NCBI GenBank assembly: GCA_944382805.1
Contig: CALWNS010000178.1
Coordinates: forward strand, 1 to 18,734
Source of the DNA: an uncultured Gemmiger sp.
GTDB taxonomy: Bacteria; Bacillota; Clostridia; Oscillospirales; Ruminococcaceae
Length of the DNA: 18,734 nt
Direction of reading: 5' to 3'
The stretch's first letter is position 1, and every line of letters begins with the position of its first letter. The translations under genes were made by a program, and so were the position numbers. The notes under the pieces were generated by a model. That model had not been told where the DNA came from. It made no database searches and was given only the letters and a program-made list of their open reading frames with translations. This document shows, piece after piece, positions 1 to 6,564 of this stretch.

Positions 1-97
1 GGATATACAGCTTTTTGGGCTGGGCCGCCGCCAGCACGTCCTGCTCGTTGTAGCAGGGGATGACGATGTAGAGGATGGGGTTCGTTCTGTCAGACAT
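1..97 (-). CDS. Family 2 glycosyltransferase, N-terminal fragment
   Basis: Only the first 32 codons are in the window; the gene continues past the left edge. The visible protein begins MSDRTNPILYIVIPCYNEQD. The hydrophobic strand followed by IPCYNE is the start of the nucleotide-sugar-binding fold of GT-A family 2 glycosyltransferases of the dolichyl/undecaprenyl-phosphate sugar transferase type. The ATG lies 8 nt after a GAGG Shine-Dalgarno. That Shine-Dalgarno overlaps the TGA stop of the upstream membrane glycosyltransferase (TGAGGTG), so the two genes are very probably co-transcribed and translationally coupled. A lipid-linked sugar synthase feeding the neighbouring GT-C enzyme would fit, but the acceptor is not visible. 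Family call is good; substrate unknown. Confidence 0.8.
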   Translation of the reverse strand, partial: MSDRTNPILYIVIPCYNEQDVLAAAQPKKLYI

Positions 98-107
98 AGG
101 ATACACC

Positions 108-1322
108 TCAATCGACCGGGCCGGCAGGCGCGCAGCCGCTTACCTGTTCCGGCTTTTTGGTTTGGCTAAACAGCATAAAGAGCATCTGGAGCACAATGAC
201 GCCCAGTATAACGGCGCAGATCTTTAACAGGGTACCACTGTCCCAAGTGAAAGACAAGGCAAACAGCCACGTACCGTAAAACGGCAGAACGCCGGCAGCT
301 ACCAGAGCGGCAAACAGGCGGGCGCGCGGCAACGCGGCGGAGCAGACCAGCAGCGCGACCGCGGCGGGGTAAAAATAGCGTTCGTGCATACGCGGCAGCA
401 GCCAGGGCACCGCCAGGAGAAAAAACGCACTGATAAAGGCGATCTGCAACGGCGTATCCAGCGCCAGTTTTTTCACCGCAAAAGCCACGACAGCCAGCAC
501 GACCGCCCCGCAGAACAGGATGGCGGCAATGGTGATCCCCGTGCGCATGGCCGGGGAAAGGCCGTCCTTCTGGAACAGGCTGACCAGGGACGGCGCGTTC
601 AGGGTAAGGTATTCGCTGTACGACTTGGTCTGCCGGAAATAGATGGTCAGGATATTCCACAGCCCCCGCCCCGCCAGGACCGCCGGCGCGGCCGAAAGCA
701 AAAAGACCGCCGGCACCAGCAAAAGATGGCGGATGCGGATCTTCCGTTTAAGCAGAAAGATCAGCAGCACCGGGGCGAAAAAGATCGATTGCAGCTTGAA
801 CGCAAAAGAGACGCCGAACGCAAGGCAGGCCGGATAGGGCTTATCTTCGATCAGATAGTAAATACAGGCCAGGATCCCGGCGGTATAGATGGCGTCGCAC
901 TGCGCCCAGGCGCTGCTGTTGAGCACCACTTCCGGCCAAAGCAGGCACAGCGCATACATCAATACGCCCGCCCGGCGGTCGTTCGTAAGTTTGCAGGCGA
1001 CCTTGCCCGCAAACAGCGCCATCACAAAATCACCCAGGATAGAGACCGCTTTCAGAGAATATAACGAAGGAAACGGCAAGTAGGTCAGCACCGCAATGAT
1101 GAACAGATAGCTGACATTATAGTCACCGAGCGCCACCGCCAAAGCACGCAAGCCGCCGTTTTGCTGGATCTGATCAAACCACGGCCCGAGGAAATTCACA
1201 TAGTCGCCGGATTGCACATTGATAAAGAAAGTGCGCACTGCGATCGCGATCGCGCTGATCAGTACAAGGTCAAGGAACTCCCTCCCGCAATCAAGAGCCG
1301 TTCTTTGTTTTATGCTTGCCAT
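108..1322 (-). CDS. Polytopic GT-C mannosyltransferase-like membrane protein (Gpi18-related type)
   Basis: A 404-residue protein with about ten hydrophobic segments. An Asp-containing first external loop (QSGDYVNFLGPW, about residues 37-48) and the motifs WAQCDAIY and MHERYFYP are typical of bacterial membrane glycosyltransferases related to Gpi18 mannosyltransferase (GT-C fold). Family knowledge suggests transfer of a sugar from a polyprenyl-phosphate donor on the outer face of the membrane; donor and acceptor cannot be read here. Two ATGs are possible. The GGAG Shine-Dalgarno lies 8 nt from the second (position 1322) but only 2 nt from the first (1328), so 1322 is chosen. The gene sits 34 nt after the crp-like gene and 10 nt before the GT2 gene on the same strand. 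By eye it is more A/T-rich than its neighbours. Confidence 0.75.
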   Translation of the reverse strand: MASIKQRTALDCGREFLDLVLISAIAIAVRTFFINVQSGDYVNFLGPWFDQIQQNGGLRALAVALGDYNVSYLFIIAVLTYLPFPSLYSLKAVSILGDFVMALFAGKVACKLTNDRRAGVLMYALCLLWPEVVLNSSAWAQCDAIYTAGILACIYYLIEDKPYPACLAFGVSFAFKLQSIFFAPVLLIFLLKRKIRIRHLLLVPAVFLLSAAPAVLAGRGLWNILTIYFRQTKSYSEYLTLNAPSLVSLFQKDGLSPAMRTGITIAAILFCGAVVLAVVAFAVKKLALDTPLQIAFISAFFLLAVPWLLPRMHERYFYPAAVALLVCSAALPRARLFAALVAAGVLPFYGTWLFALSFTWDSGTLLKICAVILGVIVLQMLFMLFSQTKKPEQVSGCAPAGPVD

Positions 1323-1356
1323 ATCCATTTCTCCTTCAACTTGTTCTTCTGCCCAT

Positions 1357-2055
1357 TCACGCCGCCTGGCATTGGGCGCGCAGGCGGTCTTTGTCCAAGA
1401 GTTTGAAGCTGCCGCGGAAAGTCTCGATCAGGCCTTCGCGCTGCATCCGGCCCAGTTCGCGGCTCAGCGCGCTGCGGTCGCAGTTCAGGTATTCGGCCAG
1501 GCCGGCGCGGGTCAGCGGCACGGCAAAGGTATCGCTGCCCGCCTGGGCGGCCTGGTCCAGCAGCCACAGGCTGATGCGGGTGCGCAGGCTTTTGCAGATG
1601 AGCAGCTCCACGCGGCGGTCCAGCGCAAAGTATTTGTCCGAGATGGTCAGCACCAGATTTTTGAGCAGCTGCAGGTGGGTCTCGTGCAGCTGGGCGCAGG
1701 GCTGGATGATCTTTTGGTACGGCAGGTAAACGGCCAGGCAGGGCGTTTGCGCCATGACGCTGACCGGGCTGCGCTGGCTGGAGCCGGACAGCACGTCGCC
1801 AAAAAGGCCGCCGGGGCCCATCTGGGTGATGGCCACGCTGGCGCCGTCCGGCGTGTTTTTCAGCGCCAGGATCCGGCCTTCCAGCAGAATGCCGACCTCC
1901 CGCGTTTCGTAGCCGGCCAGCAGCAGCAGTTCGCCCTTTTGGTAGCGGCGCACGCGCGGGGCAAAGCAGGAGAGCAAAAGGTCCAGTTCATCGTCCCGCA
2001 TATGGCGCAGCAGCGAGGTCTGGCGCAAAAGCGGGTAATAGGGGCGCAGGTCCAT
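1357..2055 (-). CDS. Crp/Fnr family transcriptional regulator
   Basis: A 232-residue regulator. Residues about 10-125 form a cyclic-nucleotide-binding-type beta-roll (QKGELLLLAGYETREVGILL; PGGLFGDVL). A long dimerisation helix follows, then a Crp-type winged helix at about 178-225 with LTRAGLAEYLNCDRSALSRE as the helix-turn-helix. No N-terminal cysteine cluster of the FNR iron-sulfur type is present, and the effector cannot be named. The ATG at 2055 is chosen because AAAGGA lies 7 nt upstream and homologues start here; an upstream in-frame extension to 2226 runs through the promoter region and is not credible. It is divergent from an ABC importer operon, with tandem TTGC-N4-GCAA dyads between them, so it probably controls that operon and itself. 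It may also be co-transcribed with the glycosyltransferase genes downstream. Confidence 0.88.
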   Translation of the reverse strand: MDLRPYYPLLRQTSLLRHMRDDELDLLLSCFAPRVRRYQKGELLLLAGYETREVGILLEGRILALKNTPDGASVAITQMGPGGLFGDVLSGSSQRSPVSVMAQTPCLAVYLPYQKIIQPCAQLHETHLQLLKNLVLTISDKYFALDRRVELLICKSLRTRISLWLLDQAAQAGSDTFAVPLTRAGLAEYLNCDRSALSRELGRMQREGLIETFRGSFKLLDKDRLRAQCQAA

Positions 2056-2083
2056 GGCAGGGTCCTTTCCGGCCGCAGGTGTG

Positions 2084-2118
2084 AAAATGTTGCCGGGGCA
2101 AAAATGTTGCACGGGCAA
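2084..2118. promoter_or_regulatory. Tandem dyad operator, probable Crp/Fnr binding sites
   Basis: A 17-bp unit occurs twice head to tail (2084-2100 and 2101-2117) with two mismatches. Each copy contains the palindrome TTGC-N4-GCAA (2090-2101 and 2107-2118), the size and symmetry expected for a Crp/Fnr dimer. The second dyad abuts the -35 box of the transporter promoter. The centres lie about 41.5 and 58.5 bp upstream of the predicted transporter start and inside the predicted transcribed leader of the crp-like gene. Assignment to this regulator is inferred from adjacency and geometry. Confidence 0.65.
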
Positions 2119-2147
2119 TCGACTTCTGGTTTCCATTATAGTATAGT
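2119..2147 (+). promoter_or_regulatory. Predicted promoter of the ABC importer operon
   Basis: -35 TCGACT (2119-2124), 17-bp spacer, -10 TATAGT (2142-2147). The -35 matches consensus at four of six positions, suiting an activator-dependent promoter. The predicted start is about 2154. Confidence 0.55.
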
Positions 2148-2163
2148 GTACCCGCAAAAGCAA
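2135..2163 (-). promoter_or_regulatory. Predicted promoter of the crp-like gene
   Basis: Reading leftward: -35 TTGCTT (2163-2158), 17-bp spacer, perfect -10 TATAAT (2140-2135). The start would be near 2128, upstream of both dyads, so bound regulator would block this promoter. It overlaps the opposite-strand transporter promoter. Confidence 0.55.
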
Positions 2164-2201
2164 ATCAAACTTGGCCGCTGCCTGCGGGCGGCGGCTTTTG
2201 C
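2154..2201 (+). promoter_or_regulatory. Structured 5' leader of the ABC importer mRNA
   Basis: GCAAAAGC at the predicted RNA 5' end (2154-2161) is perfectly complementary to GCTTTTGC (2194-2201). Between them is a GC-rich hairpin (GCCGCTGCC / GGCGGCGGC, 2174-2195, TGCG loop) followed by TTTT. The structure ends directly before the AGGAGG Shine-Dalgarno (2202-2207). It resembles either a weak attenuator or a 5'-terminal stabilising stem; its function is not known. Confidence 0.4.
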
Positions 2202-2213
2202 AGGAGGAAACAC

Positions 2214-3284
2214 ATGAAAACCGCACGTTTGCAAGCCGGGCTGACCGCCCTGGCCCTGACCCTGACCCTGGCCGGCTGCGGCGCCGCCGAAAGCGCCGCC
2301 CCCGCCCCCACCGCGACCCCGGCCCAGACGGCCGAAAGCGCCCCCGCCGCCACCGAAGCCCCGGCTGAAACGTCCGAGACCGCCGCCGGCGGCACGCTGC
2401 GCGTGGCCGGGCTGAAAGGCCCCACCACGATGGGCCTGATCAACCTGGTGGACGACGCCGACGACGGCGAGGGCGATTTTGGTTTTACGCTGGACTTTAG
2501 TATGTACGGCGCGGCGGACGAGATCGTGCCGCAGCTGGTAAAGGGCGAACTGGACGCCGCCGCCGTGCCGGCCAACCTGGCCGCCACGCTGTACCAGCGC
2601 ACCGAGGGCGCGGTGCAGGTGGCCGCCGTGAACACGCTGGGCGTTTTGTATGTGCTGGAACAGGGCGATACCGTGCAGAGCATTGCCGACCTGGCCGGGC
2701 AGACCATCCTGACCACCGGCAAAGGCACCACGCCGGAGAATGTGCGGCGCCATCTGCTGGCCGAAAACGGCCTGGACCCGGACAGCGACGTGACCATTGA
2801 GTATTACAGCGAAGCCACCGAGGCGCTGGCCCAGCTGCAGGCGGGCGCGGGCAGCATTGCCATGCTGCCGCAGCCGTTCGTGACCAGCGCGCTTTCCCAG
2901 GTGGAGGGGCTGCGCGTGGCGCTGGACCTGAACACCGAGTGGGAGGCCGTGGCCGGCAGCAAGCTGGTGACCGGCGTGCTGGTGGCCCGCAGCGAGGCCA
3001 TCGAGGCCGACCCGGCGGCGTTCGAGGCTTTCCTGGCCGCCTACGGCGCCAGCACCGAGCAGGCCAACGCCGATGTGGAGGGCACGGCCGCTCTGTGCGA
3101 GGAATACGGCATCGTGGCCAAGGCCGCGCTGGCGCAGAAAGCCCTGCCCGAGTGCAACATCGTGTTCGAGACCGGCAGCGAGATGAAGACCGACCTGGCC
3201 GCCTATTTGCAGGTGCTGTATGACGCCGACCCAGCCAGCGTGGGCGGCGCGCTGCCGGACGATGCGTTCTATTATGGCGCGTGA
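2214..3284 (+). CDS. ABC transporter substrate-binding lipoprotein (NitT/TauT-like)
   Basis: A 356-residue secreted lipoprotein. The signal peptide ends in a clear lipobox (LAGC, Cys22), followed by an Ala/Pro/Thr-rich tether to about residue 60. The mature part (LRVAGLKGPTTMGLINLVDD; GELDAAAVPANLAATLY; LAGQTILTTGKGTTPENVRR; AMLPQPFVTSAL) resembles NMT1/SsuA-type periplasmic-binding folds that serve NitT/TauT importers of sulfonates, nitrate or thiamine precursors. The ligand cannot be deduced. GGAGG lies 6 nt before the ATG. It is the first gene of a three-gene importer operon, overlapping the permease by 11 nt, and is divergent from a Crp/Fnr gene likely to regulate it. Confidence 0.85.
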   Translation: MKTARLQAGLTALALTLTLAGCGAAESAAPAPTATPAQTAESAPAATEAPAETSETAAGGTLRVAGLKGPTTMGLINLVDDADDGEGDFGFTLDFSMYGAADEIVPQLVKGELDAAAVPANLAATLYQRTEGAVQVAAVNTLGVLYVLEQGDTVQSIADLAGQTILTTGKGTTPENVRRHLLAENGLDPDSDVTIEYYSEATEALAQLQAGAGSIAMLPQPFVTSALSQVEGLRVALDLNTEWEAVAGSKLVTGVLVARSEAIEADPAAFEAFLAAYGASTEQANADVEGTAALCEEYGIVAKAALAQKALPECNIVFETGSEMKTDLAAYLQVLYDADPASVGGALPDDAFYYGA

Positions 3285-4047
3285 GCCAAAAAGCAAGCCC
3301 TGGCAGACCGCGCTGGTGCTGCTGTTCTGGCTGGCGGTCTGGCAGGCGCTGGCCATGGGCCTGGGGCACGGCGGGCTGTTTTTGGCCACGCCGTGGCAGA
3401 CGCTGCGGGCGCTGGCCGTGCAGCTGCCCACGGCGGCGTTCTGGCGGCGCATTGCGTTCAGCTCGCTGCGCATCCTGGCCGGGTTCGGCCTGGCGGTCGT
3501 GTGCGGGCTTGCCCTGGGCGCGGCCGGCGCGCGCTGGGCCTGGGTGCGGCGGCTGATCGCCCCGCCGCTGGCGCTGATCCGCGCCATGCCGGTGGCCAGC
3601 TTTGTCATTTTGGCATTGCTGTGGGTGAGCAGCGCCAACCTTTCGGTGGTGGTCAGCTTTACCCATGTGCTGCCGGTGATCTACGCCGGGGTCGCCGGCG
3701 GCATTGCCGACACCGACCGCCAGCTGCTGGAGATGGCCGCCGTCTACCGCCTGCCGCTGGCCAAGCGGCTGCGGTACATCTGGCTGCCGGGGGTGTTCCC
3801 CTCTTTTTGCGAAAGCTGCATCGCCGCCATGGGGATGTGCTGGAAAAGCGGCGTTTCGGCCGAGGTCATCGGCCTGCCGGACCACAGCGTGGGCGACGCG
3901 CTGTACCGCGCCAAGATCACGCTGACCACGCCCGACGTGTTTGCCTGGACGCTGGTGATCGTGCTGCTTTCGGCCGCGTTGAGCGCGGCGGCCGCCGCCG
4001 CGCTGCGCCGGGCCAAGCGCGCGCTTTGCGGGGAGGTGACGGCGTGA
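3274..4047 (+). CDS. ABC transporter permease (NitT/TauT, BPD_transp_1 type)
   Basis: A 257-residue integral membrane protein with about six hydrophobic segments and a cytoplasmic coupling loop of the EAA type at residues 153-172 (EMAAVYRLPLAKRLRYIWLP). The usual loop glycine is an arginine (Arg159). The ATG at 3274 lies inside the end of the lipoprotein gene (11-nt overlap), implying coupled translation; in-frame ATGs at 3220 and 3262 lie deeper inside that gene and are less likely. The 3' end overlaps the ATPase start by 4 nt (GTGA). It forms the membrane channel of the importer with the lipoprotein and the ATPase; its homodimer would bind two ATPase subunits. Confidence 0.88.
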   Translation: MAREPKSKPWQTALVLLFWLAVWQALAMGLGHGGLFLATPWQTLRALAVQLPTAAFWRRIAFSSLRILAGFGLAVVCGLALGAAGARWAWVRRLIAPPLALIRAMPVASFVILALLWVSSANLSVVVSFTHVLPVIYAGVAGGIADTDRQLLEMAAVYRLPLAKRLRYIWLPGVFPSFCESCIAAMGMCWKSGVSAEVIGLPDHSVGDALYRAKITLTTPDVFAWTLVIVLLSAALSAAAAAALRRAKRALCGEVTA

Positions 4048-4619
4048 GCATCGAGATCCGCGGGCTGTGCAAGCAGTTCGGCCCCAAGGCGGTGCTGCAA
4101 AACTTTACGCTGACCGTGCGCGGGCCGCTGGTGCTGATGGGGCCTTCCGGCTGCGGCAAGACCACGCTGCTGCGCATTTTGATGGGCCTGGAAACGCCCG
4201 ATGCCGGCAGCGTGGCCGGCGCCGGGCGCATTGCGGCCGTGTTCCAGGAGAACCGCCTGTGCCCGCAGCTGACGGCGGCGGACAACATCACGCTGCCCGG
4301 CGGCAGCCGGGCGGCGGCCGTGCGCGAGCTGCGCGCGCTGGGCTTTGCCGAAGCCGAACTGGCGCTGCCCGCCGCGCGGCTCAGCGGCGGGCAGATGCGG
4401 CGCGCGGCGCTGCTGCGGGCGCTGCTGTGCCCCGGCGCGCAGACCCTGCTGCTGGACGAGCCGTTCACCGGCATGGACGCCGGGCTGACGGCGCAGGCCG
4501 CCGCGGCCATTGTGCGGCTGGCCGCCGGGCGGGACACCGTGCTGGTGACCCACGACGCCGAAGCCGCCGCCTGCCTGGGCTGGCCGGTGGTGCGGATGCA
4601 GCCCGTAAGCAGCGGCTGA
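4044..4619 (+). CDS. ABC transporter ATP-binding protein, short form
   Basis: A 191-residue ATPase that starts at GTG (4044) in the GTGA overlap with the permease stop, with GGGAGG a few bases upstream. All catalytic elements are visible: Walker A GPSGCGKT (33-40), Q-loop Gln68, signature LSGGQ (113-117), Walker B LLLDEP (135-140) and H-loop His170. Family members such as SsuB/TauB are usually about 240-260 residues. This one lacks the C-terminal extension and has a compressed stretch between Walker A and the Q-loop. It powers import through the adjacent permease. The complete motif set argues for a functional compact enzyme, not a pseudogene. Confidence 0.9.
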   Translation: MSIEIRGLCKQFGPKAVLQNFTLTVRGPLVLMGPSGCGKTTLLRILMGLETPDAGSVAGAGRIAAVFQENRLCPQLTAADNITLPGGSRAAAVRELRALGFAEAELALPAARLSGGQMRRAALLRALLCPGAQTLLLDEPFTGMDAGLTAQAAAAIVRLAAGRDTVLVTHDAEAAACLGWPVVRMQPVSSG

Positions 4620-4634
4620 TTTTTGCGCCGCCCA

Positions 4635-4664
4635 TTTACACGGCGGCCGGTTTGCTGGTATAAT
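4635..4664 (+). promoter_or_regulatory. Promoter of the PsiE-like gene
   Basis: -35 TTTACA (4635-4640, five of six matches), 18-bp spacer, perfect -10 TATAAT (4659-4664) with an upstream TG (TGGTATAAT, extended -10). The predicted start is near 4671, about 33 nt before the ATG. This gives the downstream gene its own strong promoter separate from the importer. Confidence 0.75.
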
Positions 4665-4703
4665 GGAAGCACGAAAAACCGCACAACGAAAGGATGCCGC
4701 CCT

Positions 4704-5219
4704 ATGCCACAAAACGACCGCCCCCTGACCCTGCGCCAGCGGCTGCGCCTGTATGCCCGCGAGCGGCAATTCATCCACCTGCTGCGCAACCAGGTGGCCG
4801 CCGTTTCCAGCCTGCTGGAAGTCGTGCTGGCCGTGCTGGTGCTGATCGCACTGCTGATCAGCACGGTGCCCATTGCGCAGGAGATGTTCTCTTTGGTCAG
4901 CAACAACAGCACCGACGCTTTCCAGACCTTTTTGGGCCATGCGTTCAACCTGGTCATCGGCATCGAGTTTATCAAGATGCTGGCCAAGCACAGCCCCGGC
5001 AGCGCACTGGAGGTGCTTTTGTACGCCATTGCCCGTTCGATGATCATGGACCATGCCTCGCCGCTGCAAAACCTGATCAGCGTGGCTTCCATCGCCATCA
5101 TCTTCCTGATCCGGCGGTTCACCTTTGTACATTCGTTCGGCTCCACCATGCCGGACGGGTCCGCCGCGCCGGATATGGGGGCCCCCGCCACCCACCAGGG
5201 CGACGAGACTTTTGCCTGA
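4704..5219 (+). CDS. PsiE-like integral membrane protein
   Basis: A 171-residue protein with a basic N-terminus (about 1-30) and about four hydrophobic segments (near 34-56, 77-92, 101-115 and 121-140). The stretch LVIGIEFIKMLAKHSPGSAL, followed by a conserved charged/helical region, resembles the phosphate-starvation-inducible PsiE family of Firmicutes, whose biochemical role is unknown. The ATG at 4704 is chosen because AAAGGA lies 9 nt upstream and it follows the strong promoter; an upstream in-frame ATG at 4623 precedes the predicted transcription start. It is a single-gene unit closed by a strong terminator. No phosphate-regulon box was recognised. Confidence 0.65.
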   Translation: MPQNDRPLTLRQRLRLYARERQFIHLLRNQVAAVSSLLEVVLAVLVLIALLISTVPIAQEMFSLVSNNSTDAFQTFLGHAFNLVIGIEFIKMLAKHSPGSALEVLLYAIARSMIMDHASPLQNLISVASIAIIFLIRRFTFVHSFGSTMPDGSAAPDMGAPATHQGDETFA

Positions 5220-5236
5220 TTTTTTGCCATAAGCCA

Positions 5237-5279
5237 AGCGCCGCCGCTCCCTTGCCTGGGGGAGCGGCGGCGCTTTTTT
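5237..5279 (+). terminator. Intrinsic terminator after the PsiE-like gene
   Basis: A perfect 15-bp GC-rich stem (5237-5251 with 5260-5274), 8-nt loop and a T-run. It sits between convergent genes. On the opposite strand the hairpin is followed only by a broken T-tract, so it may stop leftward transcription from the trhP-like gene less efficiently. Confidence 0.92.
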
Positions 5280-5309
5280 CTGTTTTGCGGCCGGGCGGCG
5301 TTATGCGGT

Positions 5310-6542
5310 TCACTCGGTCTCTTTTTTGGGCATCCGCAGCAGGCTGCAGGGCATGAGCGGCGTTTCACAGGGGATGGAAAACTCCATCAGCGGGTGCGGG
5401 GTGGCTTCGATCGCCTGCCCGTCCGCCCCGCGGATCCAGGCCGGCCGCAGCGTGACGGTCGTGCCGTCCGGCTGCAATACCTCGATGGTATCGCCCAGGC
5501 TGAACTTGCCGCGCTGGGTGCAGCGGGCCACGCCGTTTTCCCACGAATCCACGGTGCCCAAAAATTCCCACGGGCGCACATAGGTGTGGCTGGGGGTCTG
5601 CAGGGCCTGTTCTTTGCCAAAGTAGAAGCCGGGCGAATAGTGGCGGTGGCTGGTGCGGTCCAGCTCGTCGAACACATCCGCCGGCAGTTCGAACGCATCG
5701 GCCTGCGGGTCGGCCAGGTAGTGGTCCAGCGCGCGGCGGTAGGCGCTTGTGACCGAAGCCACATAGTAAAAGGTCTTGGCGCGGCCTTCGATCTTGAGCG
5801 AATCGACGCCCGCCTGGCAGATCAGGTCGATGAACGGCGCGGTACACAGGTCGTTGGCGTTCAGGATATAGCTGCCGTCCGCGTTTTCCCCGATCTCCAT
5901 ATACTGGCCGGGGCGGCGCTCCTCGACAAGGTAATACTTCCAGCGGCAGGGCTGGGCGCATTCGCCGCGGTTGCCGCTGCGGCCGGTCATATAGCTGGAA
6001 AGCAGGCACCGGCCGGACACGCTCATGCACATGGCGCCGTGGACAAAAGCCTCCAGCTCCAGCTGCGGCGGGGCGTTGTCGCGGATGCGGGCGATCTCCG
6101 GCAGGCTCAGTTCCCGCGCCAGCACCACCCGCTTGACGCCCAGCTCGCAGGCGGCGGTGGCGGCGGCATAGTTGGCGATGCCGGCCTGGGTGGAAAAGTG
6201 GATGTCCACGCCGGGGGCGTATTTCTGCGCCATGCGCAGCACGCCCAGGTCCGCGATGATAAAGGCGTCCACCCCGGCGGCCGCCGCCTGCTCGATCACG
6301 CCGGGCAGGCGGGCCAGCTCCTCGTTGGTGGGCAGCGTGTTGAGCGTAAGGTAGACGCGCCGGCCGCGCGCGTGGGCAAAAATGCAGCCCTCCTGCAGTT
6401 CTTCCGGCGTAAAGTTGGGCGGGGCCGCGCGCATACCGAATTCCGGCAGGGCGCAGTAGACGGCGTCGGCGCCGTAGAGCACCGCGTATTTCAGCGTTTG
6501 CAGGCTGCCCGCCGGGGACAGCAGTTCGGGCTGTTGCAGCAT
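5310..6542 (-). CDS. trhP: Peptidase U32 family protein, probable tRNA hydroxylation protein TrhP
   Basis: A 410-residue protein with the U32 signature EAFVHGAMCMSVSGRCLLS (164-182). Four cysteines (172, 179, 195, 199; the latter two in GECAQPC) are spaced as in members that bind an iron-sulfur cluster. Despite the peptidase name, characterised bacterial relatives (TrhP/YegQ, B. subtilis YrrN/YrrO) take part in prephenate-dependent 5-hydroxyuridine formation at tRNA wobble position 34. In B. subtilis yrrN/yrrO lie close to mltG (yrrL), and here mltG is directly upstream with a 22-nt gap, supporting the assignment. The ATG at 6542 has AAGGGG 8 nt upstream. An RlhA/YhbU-like paralogue is a less likely alternative. 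Confidence 0.85.
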   Translation of the reverse strand: MLQQPELLSPAGSLQTLKYAVLYGADAVYCALPEFGMRAAPPNFTPEELQEGCIFAHARGRRVYLTLNTLPTNEELARLPGVIEQAAAAGVDAFIIADLGVLRMAQKYAPGVDIHFSTQAGIANYAAATAACELGVKRVVLARELSLPEIARIRDNAPPQLELEAFVHGAMCMSVSGRCLLSSYMTGRSGNRGECAQPCRWKYYLVEERRPGQYMEIGENADGSYILNANDLCTAPFIDLICQAGVDSLKIEGRAKTFYYVASVTSAYRRALDHYLADPQADAFELPADVFDELDRTSHRHYSPGFYFGKEQALQTPSHTYVRPWEFLGTVDSWENGVARCTQRGKFSLGDTIEVLQPDGTTVTLRPAWIRGADGQAIEATPHPLMEFSIPCETPLMPCSLLRMPKKETE

Positions 6543-6564
6543 AGTCGTTTCCCCTTGCTCAGGA

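Noticed and set aside
2136..3638. Long minus-strand open frame through the importer genes
   Set aside because: Low-complexity shadow translation opposite a lipoprotein with a clear lipobox and a permease; no ribosome binding site of note.
4627..4647. Possible terminator after the importer ATPase gene (GCCGCC/GGCGGC stem)
   Set aside because: Only 6 bp of stem, no T-run, and it overlaps the -35 box of the PsiE-like promoter; read-through from the importer remains possible.
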